Part shown: positions 46,317 through 59,114 of the stretch, piece after piece | Layout of the letters: each line of letters starts with the position of its first letter | Position numbering within the stretch: position 1 is the first letter of the stretch | Source: Dioscorea cayenensis subsp. rotundata | Taxonomy: Eukaryota > Streptophyta > Magnoliopsida > Dioscoreales > Dioscoreaceae | NCBI RefSeq assembly: GCF_009730915.1 | Contig: NC_052484.1 | Location: 3,996,054-4,060,053 of the forward strand | Direction: 5' to 3' | Length of the DNA: 64,000 nucleotides | Position numbers and translations under genes: made by a program | The notes under the pieces: generated by a model | Told to the model about the DNA's origin: nothing | What the model saw: the letters and a program-made list of their open reading frames with translations, nothing else | The model's database searches: none

Positions 46317-48115
46317 TCATTATTTATATAACTATTTTATAATATGTATATTTAATGGATACATTAAACTCGTTTGTAGAAATTAAGTAAATATAATTAA
46401 TTGCAATGAAAAATCATGATTTTTTTGGTAAAAATATAAAGTATTTCCATTTACTTGTTATGATTTAATTAAAAATTAGAATAGAATTTTATAATAACAA
46501 AACTGACTATGTCTAAATATTTTTTTAAAAAAAATAGAAGCTATCATTAGTTAAATAAAAGCTCAAATAAAGTTTTTTAATGATTGGAGGTATTTTTATG
46601 CATATTTATTTGAAGTTTGATTTATATAAAATTAACTGTAAGATCATTTAATATATAATATAAACAATAAAAGACAAGTTATTGAAAGATAAAAATGGAG
46701 TTAAAAACATGATCCATGGAGAGAAAAAAAATGTTGGTTTCTATATCTATGTTATATGTATTTATAGAACAATAAATATATTTTATTATTTAAAATTTTT
46801 ATTAAAACTAAAAACTATTCCAATAACATTAAATTTTCTAAAGATAGCAAAATGAGATTATAAATTATAAGAAGAAAGATATTGCCATGAATACTAAAAC
46901 ATGTCAAATTTACAAGTGAAAATTCACGATAACAAAAGTAATAAGAGGGAATTTTGGGCATTTTTAATAAATTTTGTGGATATAAATTTGGAATTTATTG
47001 TAAAATTTTTCCATCCTTGTGTGATGCACTAAACTCTACCGAACAAACCTAGAGCTTGGACAAATGGTCGAACACCCATAAGATAAGGACCCAGTAAGCA
47101 TTTGAGGTCTTAAAACTTGTCTCATAGCAAAAAACAAAATCTAACAAAATCACAAATCTTATATATTAATTAATACAAGAAGTTTCAGAATACAAGATTT
47201 CAAGGTCTACATTATGGACCAAAAACAATAACTAAATCTACACTAAGGGTACATTTAATATGCGTCAACCATGACAAAGATACTCACTAGATAAAACCAT
47301 TATATGCCTAATTGTTCAGTAAACAATCCATTAAAAATAATTGGCACCATACAACATTTTGAAATTCAAATTCAAATACCAAAACCTACCCAAAACCCGT
47401 GCATGGTGCATTAGCGACTATAGTATGAGTATCAACATATTACCATATGTCACAATATAATAATTATTAAAATACAAGGCTTATAATTAGAGTGATCCAA
47501 TAAAACTACAATTCCATAACAAAACAATTTTCTAGAGATATACATATGTCTCCTAAACTTACTATAATCATATATTTTATCTCGGGTTGTGCTTGAGAGA
47601 GAATATTAGAGATTATTTGTTTTACGTAGGTGGTCTAAGTAAGAATATGAAAGGCCTTTGTTTTACCTACAAGTCCATGCCCAAGTTAGAAAATTAAAGG
47701 CTATTACTGTTTCACTCGATGGCATGTATATGAAACTATAGTATTAATTTACATAAATTCATATTGATATAGTCAATGTTGACTCCATTGACTAGGTTTG
47801 CTTAGTTAATTTGGAGATTAGACAATTGAAAATAATTTAGCTTTAGTGTTGGAGTTAAGAAATTGCGATATGTTCAAAACTATATCACAATAATTACAAA
47901 TATATTAACAAAAAATTCCTTCTGAAAAAATAAAAAATTTATAATCCAAATTTTGAATTTTTCATTTAGGCTTACATGATCCCACTTTTCAGAAAAACTA
48001 ATTCCATTATTTTCAAATAAATAAATAAACAAATAATAAGCACATAAATAAGTAAGTATTTAAATAAATAAATAAATAGATAAGTAATTAAACAATAATC
48101 GGGAAAAATAAAATA
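46317..48115. other. AT-rich spacer
   Basis: No gene. Part of it (47760-48000) resembles 7040-7170. AAATA/TAAATAAA runs lead up to the solo LTR. Confidence 0.45.
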
Positions 48116-49318
48116 TGTAATATCCATAACCGATACGCATCCCATGTATTTCATTTTGCACATGCAGTCATTATATTTGTATAACTTAAGTAAGGGCCTT
48201 GAATTTTCATTTTAAATTTTCTCCTTGTTGCTTTAAAAGTAGCTCATATGACTGAAATTGTTTAGGTAATTAGGTTAAAATGCACATTGAGGGGCAAAAT
48301 GATATGTACTTTTACTGTAGCAAGTATTGTAGAAGAGTGAAAAGATAATTTTAGAATTTACTATAGCATCGTCTTACTTTAGTACAAAGAAGTTTTTTTA
48401 AATTCTAGAAGGTTTAAAGGGATAAGGAATTGTTTAGAAGAAAAGGAAGGAGGAAGAAGAAAAAAAGAGAGGTGTCTGAAGGAAAAAGAATCTAAAAGAG
48501 AGGAAAGGAACTCAAGAGGTAAGAGTGGTAGTTAAATGAGTTTTTTTTTTTTTTAACATTTCTCTCATTTTCTTTGGATTTTGGCTACTTATATGTGAGA
48601 GGGAAAGAAGGATTCATGAAACCTGGATAAAAGATGGTGGAATGGTTCATGGTTGCACATGGAGTTGCAAGGATTGCAAATTCAATCTTAGCCATTAAGT
48701 TAGCCGAATTTCACCTAGAACTCGGAGACCTTAGACTTCGATTTGGAGAAGTGTAAAATTGAAAAGTTGTAGTATTTGAATGAGCTAAGATCCTGCAAAA
48801 TTCCAAATGTTCTGGACTTGTAGATCTTGAGATATGGTCTTTCTAAAAGACATACCTAAAAAGTTAGTCATGCGCATGACTTACAAATTGTTTACTATTC
48901 CTTAAGACTTTAGAGATGGAATTCGACTAAGCATAGAACATATATGCTATTATGTCTTAACTATATGCTTATGTAATATTTTCACATATGGAAATATGCA
49001 TTGAGAGTTATGAATGAAACCAGTGAGGCATGTTTGGGTTACAGATGAGTAAAAATAAGGCAAGAGTCAAAATGATGCTATCAATTTCGGAGAGCCCAAA
49101 CATTGTGGAATTTGGAAACACTATAGCCTCATACACCTAGTTTTGTTAGAGACAAAAATCTTGAATTTGGACGAGTGTGGGAAAATTTAGGGGAGAAACA
49201 ATCCATATATGTCATTCAATCTACCAGATTTGCTTAAACATGCATATAAGCACATCATAAGCATGTCAACACAAAATCGGCATATCATAAGCATGTCAAC
49301 ATATTAATAATTATATAT

Positions 49319-51111
49319 GGCCTTGTTTGGATTAGTTTAAGCTTTTTCAGTTTGGTAGAAAGATTTTTAAAAAAAGTGATTTTCATAGTTAGTTAAGTGC
49401 TTCTCTGTATTTTATATTCAGATAAGTTAGTGCAAAATTTTTTTTATATATGTGAAGTTGTTTAGATGTGTATTCTTAAAAGGATTTTTTTTTTTAATAG
49501 CAAATTACTAAAATGGGCATTCATTGAATTATTGTAATATCTTAACTATTATGATTGAAAACATAGTAATTGCTATTGGTAATGATAATAGCAACAACAC
49601 TAATGATGATAATTAGAATATTATTATTGTTGTTGTTGTTTAATAAGAACAAAAGACAAAGACTATTAAATTTTAAACATCAAACATGATAACAAGAACA
49701 ATAATAGGTTCAAATTATTAACATCACAACAACCATAATAACAATATTGTCATGACTATTACAAGAACAATTAACAATAACAACATTAAGGTTTCGTAAC
49801 ATCATAACAACCATAGCAACAACTAACAACACAAACAATAAATTACAATCTACACAAAAGATAGGGAGCAAATATATTTTTAACATCACAACAACCATAA
49901 CAATAATTTATAAATACTACAAAATCAACTCATATATTAATTGGAGAGTTAATCCCGCATATTGTTCCTAAGTTTAATAATTTGTTGAGTATCTTTATTG
50001 GTTGGTTGTTGCCATATAAGTGAACTTTCACTATCATCATCCTCAAAGCCACATTCTCTTTTTTGAATTTGGTTGATGCCTTCAAGGCTCTCAAGGACAT
50101 CCAAATAATTACTACCCATTCTTCGAATATAATTATGGAGAGCAAAGCATGATCATATAATTTGGAATTGTACCTTTGACGTATACTTGGTCATATATTA
50201 TAGGATCCTCCATATTGCTTTGCAAATCCAAAATGTTTTTTCTATAACACTCCTCAAACTTTAGTGATGATAGTTGAATATTTCATTTGGAGACCTAAAG
50301 GCACGAGACATCATAGATTGTAAAACATATCATAAAACACACATCAAATGGCATTCCTTACATGACAATAAAAAAGCAATAACATCATCAAGCCAATTTA
50401 GCTACTTTGACCATTAACATAAAAACAAAATAATCAGGTAGCACAAAAATTAGCTAAGATAGTTTCAACAGCTTGGAAACCAAAAACAACTACATCTATT
50501 AGAATGGATTTCAAGGCCATATAGAAAAATTCACCAACGCATCACACCTAGTCAATGAGAAAAAAAGCAATTAAAGAAAAATTTCCAAGCAACAGCAAAT
50601 ATGGCAACAAACATGGTGATTAAGGTTAAAGAATGGCTAGCAAATGCTCAATGATCTCAAATCCCATACATTTTAGCAAAATTAACTGAAAATAAAACAA
50701 AAGTGACAAGGGGGACAAAAGAATACCTCACTAATCGGCATCAAAGGCTAGGGCACAGGAAGTAGAGACGAGCTTGGTAGAGGCATCGGCGTGGAAGACT
50801 TGGAAGGGGTGGAGGCAAAGGGTAGGAGGAGAAATCTATTAGTGTTGTGAAAAGATTGGGAGAAAAAACTGTAAAAGCACAGTTAATTTTTTATTTCATA
50901 AAGCTAATTTAGTAATTTTATAACCCCAAAATAGCTTCTAAAAAGTGTTTTTCTCAGAAGTACCGCATGACCAACTTCTAAAAAAATAGTGTTTTAGTTT
51001 TTTTCAGCTTCTACTTCTGTAGAAAAGCTAATACAAATAAGTTTTTTGAATCCATGCTTATCTTATGAAAAAGCACTTATGGGCTTTCCAGAAGCTAATC
51101 CAAACAACCCC
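49319..51111. mobile_element. PIF/Harbinger element nested in the solo LTR
   Basis: The ends are GGCCTTGTTTGGATTAG and the complement of GGGTTGTTTGGATTAG, typical of PIF/Harbinger/Tourist termini. TATATAT flanks both sides (49312-49318 and 51112-51118), so a 3-bp duplication is consistent but cannot be distinguished from the TA run. The interior holds a decayed Harbinger transposase C-terminus on the minus strand. Subterminal AAAAGC..TTTT and AGAAGTT words are repeated at the two ends. Confidence 0.8.
49930..50330 (-). pseudogene. Harbinger transposase, C-terminal remnant
   Basis: On the minus strand the text reads SVIEKTFWICKAIWRIL, a stop, YMTKYTSKVQFQII, a stop, SCFALHNYIRRMGSNY, then an acidic tail. 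This is the end of the DDE domain of the PIF/Harbinger family: the conserved pattern is V-I-E-R-x-F-G-x-L-K followed by a C-x-A-L-H-N motif. The Glu of the DDE triad is present. The first two catalytic residues and the N-terminus are missing, and stops break the frame. Confidence 0.8.
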
Positions 51112-52347
51112 TATATATGTTATAGGAGCTCAATAAGAAGCACAAAGGCAGAAGCTACGAGATCACTAAGCAAAAGGCTTCAAGAGATGAGTATAACATG
51201 CATTGAATTATATTGTGAAGTGACTTTAATGGAAGTGATAATTCAATTTATTCATTTTATATGGTTTTTGTGGTTGAATGAGTTGTATATGATTTTAATT
51301 TTCAATTATTTAGATTGGATATAGATGTCAAATTCATGATATCACATGTGTTTACTCTTGCCTCTTAACTATAAATAAATGGAATACATATGAGATAATG
51401 ATCCTTTCACTTATGTTTATTATTATTTATTACTATATATTGATGAAAATTATGTGAGCTACTTGGGTTGGATACACAGGTGACCATGATACTTCCACTT
51501 ATGTTCAATGTTGCCTCTATATATGGAGATACAAGCAAGAAAGATAACGTATTAACTCTTAGTTGCCTTCAGGCTTCATAGGAGAGGATAGCGTATATGG
51601 AATTTCACTTGTACATAAAATGTCTCTAATAGATGACATTGCACTTGCATAAAGCATTTTATTTGTATATCACTTGCATATAAGATTAAAAAAACCTTTG
51701 TGGTTGGCTTGCCAAATATTAAAAAACACTTATTTTATAGGTTACATGGAGCCAAAAGGGTCAAATACATTGATCGAAAAGTCAGTCACATGGCAAAGGC
51801 AAATGAGAAAAGAAACTACAAGTTATATGCTAGTTAGTAGATCACATGTCACTTCCTATCACATGAGTATGGGGTGGTGTTTGTCCTGTCATGTAACAAT
51901 ATACTAATAAAATGAACCTTGCATCTTGCACATGATAGATCCGGATGGTAGATTACATTTTTAATGTGATTCTTTCTTCTACTAACCTCTTATTCTTAGT
52001 TTATTTATCTATAGAACTAATGGAATTTATTGATATAGATTGTACTTTGTTCTTGTTGTAAATATCTCATACTCACATAGTGACAACTCAAAAAACCACA
52101 ACTATGTTTTTCAAATTCCAAGAGTGAAGTCAAAGCTTTAAGGTTTAAGCTATAGTCAAGTCTAGTTGGATCGAAAGTTCACTAACAAGTTTTCTTCTCT
52201 TTCCCTTCATTGAAGCATGCATTAGACTGTACTTGTAGTCAAATTTGTAAGTGTTATGTGAAAAAAAAGACATAGTATGTAATCCTGCGATCAACCATTA
52301 CATATCCAATTATAATCTATGTAATAGTCTTTGTTCAGGGTATTACA

Positions 52348-53109
52348 AAATAAGTGTAAATTTTATAATTCAATAATACATTGCCTGACTAATACCTCTA
52401 TAATAATTTCAAAATACAACTCTATCACCACAGTCAACCCTCCATAAAAAAATGTTGAAAACATAAAATGCATAGCTCTTATAATACCTTATAACAAACT
52501 ATTAGTTTAAAGTAAATAACCCCTACCGCTTATCAAGACCCAAAGCTCAATTAAAAAGACAACTAAACAAGTCACTAAGTTAGAGAATAGCATATGCTAG
52601 GAATTGCAAACTAACTCCAATGTGATGACAAATAATTGGCAACTAATTAACTTAGGTGTTGTTAATTATATCTAACATTCTAAACATAAAAATAAAACTT
52701 ATAGGAAGTATAAAATAGTACTTTTCTATCCAATAATCAAGAACCACAACTTGAGATAGATCTTAAGAGCAAATAGGGTTAACATAAAAGACAATCAAGC
52801 ATACTATGCCTAGTGGAAAAAATAAGAATATTTCACTCCTCTCTATGAGATCAATCACTAGTCACTAATAATACAAAAATTAACACTAGCATCAAGACAT
52901 TTCTACAAGCACCTTATGGGCAAAATACCCATACATATAAAAAATACAAAACAAAACACTACTTTTCCTAACCACTAGTCTATTTACCAATAACAAAACA
53001 TCAACTATAGCTATTAAAATAAGCAACACCAACGTTCAACAATGAGCTTAAAGTTCCACTGAAGCCTCACAATTTTCCTTGTACTAATAAAACATAACAA
53101 GAAGATTCT
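52348..53109. other. AT-rich spacer
   Basis: No gene or boundary is visible other than the solo-LTR and MULE target duplications at its two ends. Confidence 0.5.
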
Positions 53110-53235
53110 TAGCAACAAGAGTAATGCTATATCCTCTGAAGAGACTTCATGAAACAACTGCACGAATGACATGGCCCGCACTTTCTCTCTCCTATTCAGC
53201 TTTATTTTTTAGAAAATAAAAACAAAACACTAAAG

Positions 53236-53690
53236 TTAGGGCTCTTCTCCCATCCCATCTGCTTCCCTCCTCTACTCTTCTATCACCAAGAACTCTACCT
53301 CTTCTACTCCACCGGAGTCACCTACAGTGCAGCTGATCATCATGGCATTCTCTGGCTAGGGCTATTCTCCCATCTTCTCCCCTGTTGCTGAGAACTCTGC
53401 TTATTCTCTTCTACTCCGTCGGCGTCGCCTATAGTTGATCATTGTCACATTCTTCAGCCACCGGCGTCGACTGCAGTTGATCGTCATTGCATTTCCATTT
53501 GCCTTCATCGCACCTTCCACCAGACTAGTCTTGTTCATACTCACCTCATCACCGGCGGAATCATTTATGCGAAGAGCTCGCTCTCCTCTCCTCCTTTACC
53601 CGTCGGGGTTGATTGCAACCTTTCGTCGGAGCATTCTCCAACCGCCGTCATCACATTCTCTACCTCATCACTGGCATCACCCACAGACGT
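53236..53690 (+). repeat. GC-richer imperfect tandem repeat in the MULE left half
   Basis: A unit of about 120 bp starts at TTAGGGCTCTTCTCCCATC (53235), recurs as CTAGGGCTATTCTCCCATC (53356) and decays rightwards. It contains TACTCCACCGGAGTCACC-like words. The ORF at 53435-53692 is a by-product, His/Pro/Ser-rich with no domain. Confidence 0.6.
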
Positions 53691-54129
53691 AAGTCCCTGA
53701 AAATAAATTGTCAACGTATTTCATTGTTTATGTGTATTCTTGTAAATTTCATTTAGGTTTAATCAATGATTATTGGGCTATTATGTGTATTATAGATTTC
53801 ATTGTTAATGTATTGGGCTATTGTGTGTATTGAGCAAAAATAAATTGTTAACATATTTCATTGTTTATGTGTATTATATATTCAAACCAAGGAAAATATG
53901 GAAGATTTAAAAGTTGGTTATTCTAAACGGGCCATAAACGAGGTGGAGAGGCCAAAAAAATAAAGAAAAATAAATTAATGGATGAGTTCCACATTAGTGT
54001 AACATCTTTGTGTTATGAAACAAATATTGTTGTGAATTGTTAACTTTAAGTGTTGTATGGTATTGTCAAGCTTTATGAATGAGTTCTATGTAGGTGTTGT
54101 ATGGTGTTGTGTGGTTTTCTTAACTTAAA

Positions 54130-55060
54130 GTGTGCTGGTAATGTGTAGCTGATATTTTGAATTGTGCAACTGAGATTGAGTTTACAAGTGTGCAGCTATT
54201 GATTTTGTTTTCAAGTGTGCAGCTAATATTGAATTCTTAACTTTATGCAGCTGTTATTGAGTTTTCAAGTATGCAGCTATTGATTTTGTTTTCAAGTGTG
54301 CAGCTGATATTGAGTTCTTAACTTTGAGCAGCTAATATTTTGATTTTAAAGTTTGCAGTTTTGAATTATGCATCTTAGATACATATTCAATAATACAGAT
54401 TCATTTCAATATTACATATTCAATAATACATACTCAAATCAATATTACAAACTCAATTCAATATTACAGACTCAATACAAATTCATAATTTAAATACAGA
54501 CTCAATTAGGCCACTTTGGTCTTTCTTAACAATGCTGCAGCCTTCAGGTCAAACTACCTCAAACTTAAAAAAGAAGGACATGTCAAACAAGGAAAAGGCA
54601 ATTGACTTGAAATATCCATTAAGAATTGAGAAGTTGCATTGATTAAACAAAACATCCCTGATTCAACAAGAACCCATAAAATTCACAATCAATCTAAAAA
54701 ACATCAGTCTTTGTCCATAACATACAAGAATTGCATCTCTAATAATAAATAATACTCAATCAAGAGTCTTTATTGACAAATTATTGGCAATTTATGCACA
54801 AAAGAAGAGCACAATATGAGACCTTTTCTAGTCCCGGCAATCTCATCAATGCAGCAACTCAATAATACAAAAGGAAATAGTTGGAAATCAAATAAAAGGA
54901 AATACTTGGAAAAAAAAGATTCATTTCAATATTACAGACTCAATAATACATACTTAAATCAATATTACAAACTCAATATAAATTCATAGTTTAAAGAGTT
55001 ACATACTCAATTCGGCCACTTTGGTCTTTCTCAACAATGTTGCAGCCATCAGGAAGGGCT
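54130..55060. repeat. Two tandem repeat families in the MULE centre
   Basis: At 54150-54360 a unit with TGTGCAGCT(A/G)ATATTGA and GATTTTGTTTTCAAG recurs about every 45-60 bp. At 54406-54550 and 54920-55060 a block beginning GATTCATTTCAATATTAC and ending GGCCACTTTGGTCTTTCT occurs twice as a direct repeat about 515 bp apart. Confidence 0.75.
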
Positions 55061-55159
55061 CCATTTTGTGTTTCTCAACATAATTAGGTTACCAACAAAA
55101 AAACAACAACACAAGAAAAAGAACACACCTAAAGCAACTGTAAAAAATTAACATGACTT

Positions 55160-56165
55160 AGATCTACATAATCTCTATTAGGGACGAACACTGAATCGAT
55201 GGCTGCAGCAATAGCTACAACGCTAGTCGATGTTAGGTTGTACATCATCATAGCCACTACACAATACTAATTCCCTGCAGCAGCATATGAGTGGTGGTTG
55301 CCTACTGAGGAGCAGGCCATCTAAACCACTACAGAGACAAAAGAGAAACAAAGAAGAGGAGGAGTCCTTTTGTGTTTCTCAGCATAATCAGGTTACCAAC
55401 AAAGGAACAACAACAAACAAATTATAGGCATGTATATTTTCAATCACAACATATTACCTATTCAAAAGAAAAAGAACACACCATTAGCATGGCTCAGATC
55501 TGCATAATCTCTATCAGGGACGAACACTGAATTGATAATTGCAGCTGTAGTTGCCACACCAGTTGATGTAAGGTTGCACATCATCACCGCCACTCCATCC
55601 CACACCGCTAACACCCTCTCTCCCACAACACCAACTCCTTGTGGCAGTATTTAAGCGGTGGTTGCCTACTGAGGAGCAAGCCGTCCAAGTCACTACACCA
55701 CCACTACATAGACAAAAGAGAAGCAAATAAGAGGGGAGCATAAGAAGAGAAATGCTAAATGAGCCGAAGAGATATAGAGTGATGCTATATTCACCGAAGG
55801 GACAGTTAGACGATAAGAGGGGAGTAGAGCAAGAGAATTAGGGCTAAAGTGATACTTGAAGAGGGACATTGGAGACACCGAGAGTGTGAGACAAAGCGAC
55901 TGAAATTAGGGTTAAGGTGGCGCACAAAGAAAGATTAGCCTGAGCATGTGACGATGATCGTCTGCAGATGATGCTAGTGGCTGGAGAATGCAAGGACGAT
56001 TGGCTGCAAGTGATGCTAGCAGAGTAGAGGATGAGAGGAGGAGAGATAGAGATCTCGACAATAGAGGAGCAAACGAGAAGAGTAATCGCCAAAGGGACAG
56101 GAAGACACCGGGAGTGGGAGACGAGGCGACTGAAATTAGGGTTAAGGCGGCGCACAAAGGGAGAA
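55160..56165. repeat. Direct repeats in the MULE right half
   Basis: A block from AATCTCTAT(T/C)AGGGACGAAC to GGTGGTTGCCTACTGAGG occurs at 55170-55310 and 55507-55670. A second block, GACTGAAATTAGGGTTAAGG plus GGCGCACAAAG, occurs at about 55898 and 56129. The many short ORFs in this zone follow from the repeats and show no domain. Confidence 0.8.
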
Positions 56166-56331
56166 TGAGAGAAAAGCCCTAGCTTTTAGGGTTTTCTTTA
56201 TCATTTTTTTGTTTTATTTTTTTTAAATAAAGCTGACTAGGAATTGACTGCAGGAGCATGTAGCATCCACGTCGTTCGTGCAGTTGTTTCGTGAAGTCTC
56301 TTCGGCGGATATAGCATTACTCTAGCAACAA

Positions 56332-58280
56332 ATGCATAGTTTCAAAAGTAGACTTGAAATTTAACAATTATAGAAAGCTAACTAGCACTAATTGACAATG
56401 GAAATACTCACAAAAACATACTCCAATTCAACCATGTCAAAACAGATAGAGGTCACAGATCAAACCAAAGTCTAGAATTACAAATTGATTAGAATTTAAG
56501 ATGGGAAGACTTACACAACAATTGCTAAGAGTATACACATGTAAATGGATACGAAATACAATTTCTGTGAACAATTGTCAAGAGTATCCACATGTAAATG
56601 GGCATGAAACACAATTTTCTGGATGAATCTCTTAATCAAAAGAATAACAAACATCATAATATCATTTGTAACAAAGCTACCAAGTGCCATGATGATTGCT
56701 TAGAATTTAAACAGCGCTAAAACATAGTATTCAATGTAAAAACAACAAAGTAATTCTATCATACAATCGGACTAGAAAAGCAATACTACACTAGATTGGC
56801 AAAATTGCTAATAAATCATGTACAAAAGAAGCAATTTCTAGCATAAAACTCTAAAAACCTACTATAATATTCTTCAACCTATGATGCTAAGTTTTGCAAG
56901 AATAGGGACCATGAGCTCACTATGCATGATTTCATAGCCTCATCCAAAGATCAACTATAAGAACAAGATATTACTCTTAAAATACCTCGAGGAATGGGGG
57001 ATGACCAAAAAGAGAACTTCACCGCCATGACAACAAGATATTTTTGGAGCATTAAAGGTTTCATGTTTTCAGAATGTAAAGCAACCTGCAAGGTAGTTAG
57101 CTGAAGGAGAGAAGCAAGATAGTTCCCCTTTTGAAGCCAAACTTGAAGGACAATTGGGAGCAATGCTTGGTAGGATACCTATTGAAATGAAGAGGTTGGT
57201 TTACAAGAAAGACCTAGGATAAAGCCATAATTCACAAGTTACTTTGGAAGATGAAAAATTAAGAAATTATTGAGATGGTGATTTTGCCTCAAATCTAATT
57301 AAGTATTTGTTGTCATTTTATTACTATAATGGTTCTAATTATATGACCAAGAAAAATATTTGAGAATAAAGATTTCAACATACTTAAATTCAGAGCAATA
57401 ATTTATTTATAGAAACATTTCAATAGTTTGGTTAAATAACCCATAACTAATTGCATATGGCCAGTGGTGGAACCAAGGGGGGCTAGTTGGGGCATCAACC
57501 CGCTTGACGCTAGTGAGACCCCCTTAGGCACCAAAGTTTGACTGAGAAAAGCGAGATGAATTGCTAATGGTGAATTCTACAAGGAACCATGGCAAGCCAA
57601 TGAAGCACAAAAAGTTGTTTAACTGCTTAATTATTGGTGTAATTAATGGCTTTTATGGAGAAAGAAGATGCATGATTGTATCATTAAAATTCTCGCCATC
57701 AATGTTTGACATATTCACATGGCCACATGACAAGCACCATTCTATTATAAATTTGTAAATTGTAATCACATTTAACATACTAATCATTCATTTATTCTAT
57801 GTCTATTGATACTTACAAGCTAATAAATCTTTATTTTTATCCTAATTTTTTCACATGCTTACAATTAACTCATGTGTAGAAAGTGAGACAAGTAATATAT
57901 ATATATATATATATATAATACACACATTAACACACTGACAAAGAATATATGGACTAGGAGAGATGAGATCTGGAAAAACTAAGTCTTTAAATTATAACTA
58001 AAACTCAAAGAGTGAGGAGAAAGAGAAAGGTAGAGTCTAGCATTTCAACAAGTAAAGATCTAAGTCTATTTATATTTTTTACAATAAATATAAAAATACT
58101 TATTTATTTTAAATTATTGAAATGTTGATAAATTATTAATCCCCACTAGTTTTTTTAATTATTTCCATAACATGTAAATGCTTATTTATAAGTAATAAAT
58201 CTATGTAAGTGAGTCTCTAAATTCTAACTAAACTAAATAAAAATAAATAAATATATTTTCTATTGAAATATAAGAATTAT
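56332..58280. other. Spacer with repeat-like patches
   Basis: No supported gene. The patch at 57465-57550 (GTGGTGGAACCAAGGGGGGC) looks like a transposon end of a type common in plants, but no partner end was found. A TA microsatellite lies at 57896-57916. Confidence 0.4.
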
Positions 58281-58289
58281 GACAAATTG

Positions 58290-59114
58290 TGATGTTTGTT
58301 GTATTAATGGACCTGAAGGAATATGCAACCCATATGGTGGTGGTCATGATAATGCATCCTTCAATACCAGATAATTATTCATCAAACCTTCCCAACTGGC
58401 AAGAACGTATGTAAATTTTAAATCCAGGTCACATGCCTCGAGAATATTCTTTGTAATGCCCTTGTAGCCTCAAAATTTGCTAACTAGATTTGCATTGACC
58501 CTCGCATCTATATGAGTCCCATCAATAAATCCAATGCAATCATATGAACTAAAAGTAAATTATATTGTCTACGTGAAAATTTAAGCCAAATGAGAATGGA
58601 AAGAAGTACACCACACCTTAAAAATTGGATAGAAATTTGGGTTGAATTCAATATCATGATGTATTGATGTGCCCGGTTGTTTGGAAAATAAATCTCTAAT
58701 GTTACAAATTGCTTGAAGCACATCATTAAAATATCTGCTCACCGTTGCCCCTGATCTAACAAAATCAATTTTCTTTGCCTTGTTCTTTGCATGGTGTTTT
58801 ACAATGTACAAGAACAATGTGATTTGTTCCTCTACGGGGACATGGATGGTATCTCTCAAATGGCCACGTTCCCTTAGAATAGTGCAAAGTTTTAGGAAAG
58901 TGCCCTTAGACAACCGTATGTATTCAACACAGTTATGGACACCACCATTTAAAATCCGAGTCATGTGTGCACTTCGATGAATATCCCTAACTGAAGCAAG
59001 TTCACTGGGTAAAGCATTCCGTCTTTGTTCCCTTGACATCATTGCTAAAATGACCGCCATAGCTATGAAGACAGGTGTGTCGATGTAGATTACTTTGGAT
59101 ATATACACTATCAT
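58290..59114 (-). pseudogene. PIF/Harbinger transposase, N-terminal and central part, catalytically dead
   Basis: Exon 1 (59114 to about 58614) reads MSREQRRNALPSELASVRDI, EYIRLSKGTFLKLCTILRER, EEQITLFLYIVKHHAKNK and VSRYFNDVLQAI, matching the N-terminal domain of plant HARBI1-like transposases. A probable intron (donor GTGTGG near 58614) is followed by IGFIDGTHIDARVNANL with the first catalytic Asp near 58530. ACDLDLKFTYVLASWEG follows, then a site where the usual second catalytic Asp of the N-D-x-x-V-L motif is Asn (NNYLVLKDAL). Two stops interrupt this second exon, and the segment with the third catalytic residue is missing. It cannot be active as read. Confidence 0.88.

Larger units (their letters stand above)
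48116..52347 (+). mobile_element. Solo LTR with perfect 5-bp target duplication, interrupted by a Harbinger element
   Basis: It begins TGTAATATCC and ends GGGTATTACA, matching inverted termini, and is flanked by identical AAATA copies at 48111-48115 and 52348-52352. Removing the nested Harbinger element (49319-51111) leaves about 2.4 kb. That length, a leader rich in GGAAG/GAAGAAG near 48440-48540 and a CTCACATAGTGA word near 52073 fit a Tekay/Del-type LTR. There is no polypurine tract before it, no primer site after it and no pol. It is what remains after recombination between two LTRs. The strand is assumed from the order of these motifs. Confidence 0.8.
53119..56322. mobile_element. Non-autonomous Mutator-like element (MULE) with perfect 9-bp target duplication
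   Basis: Terminal inverted repeats of about 56 bp begin GAGTAATGCTATATCC and contain GAAGAGACTTCA and GAAACAACTGCACGAA. About 51 of 56 positions agree. Identical TAGCAACAA copies flank it at 53110-53118 and 56323-56331, the 9-bp duplication of Mutator transposons. No transposase (MULE DDE, zinc finger) is present. The ends are GC-richer and the centre is made of several tandem repeats. Length 3204 bp. Confidence 0.95.

Noticed and set aside
55514..56182. Several overlapping Ser/Leu-rich ORFs
   Set aside because: They lie in direct repeats of the MULE on both strands and share no protein motif.
57561..57758. 65-residue plus-strand ORF
   Set aside because: No motif, AT-rich codon use like the surrounding spacer, and no splice context.
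58780..58980. Plus-strand ORF
   Set aside because: Antisense shadow of the Harbinger transposase, which has clear family motifs on the minus strand.
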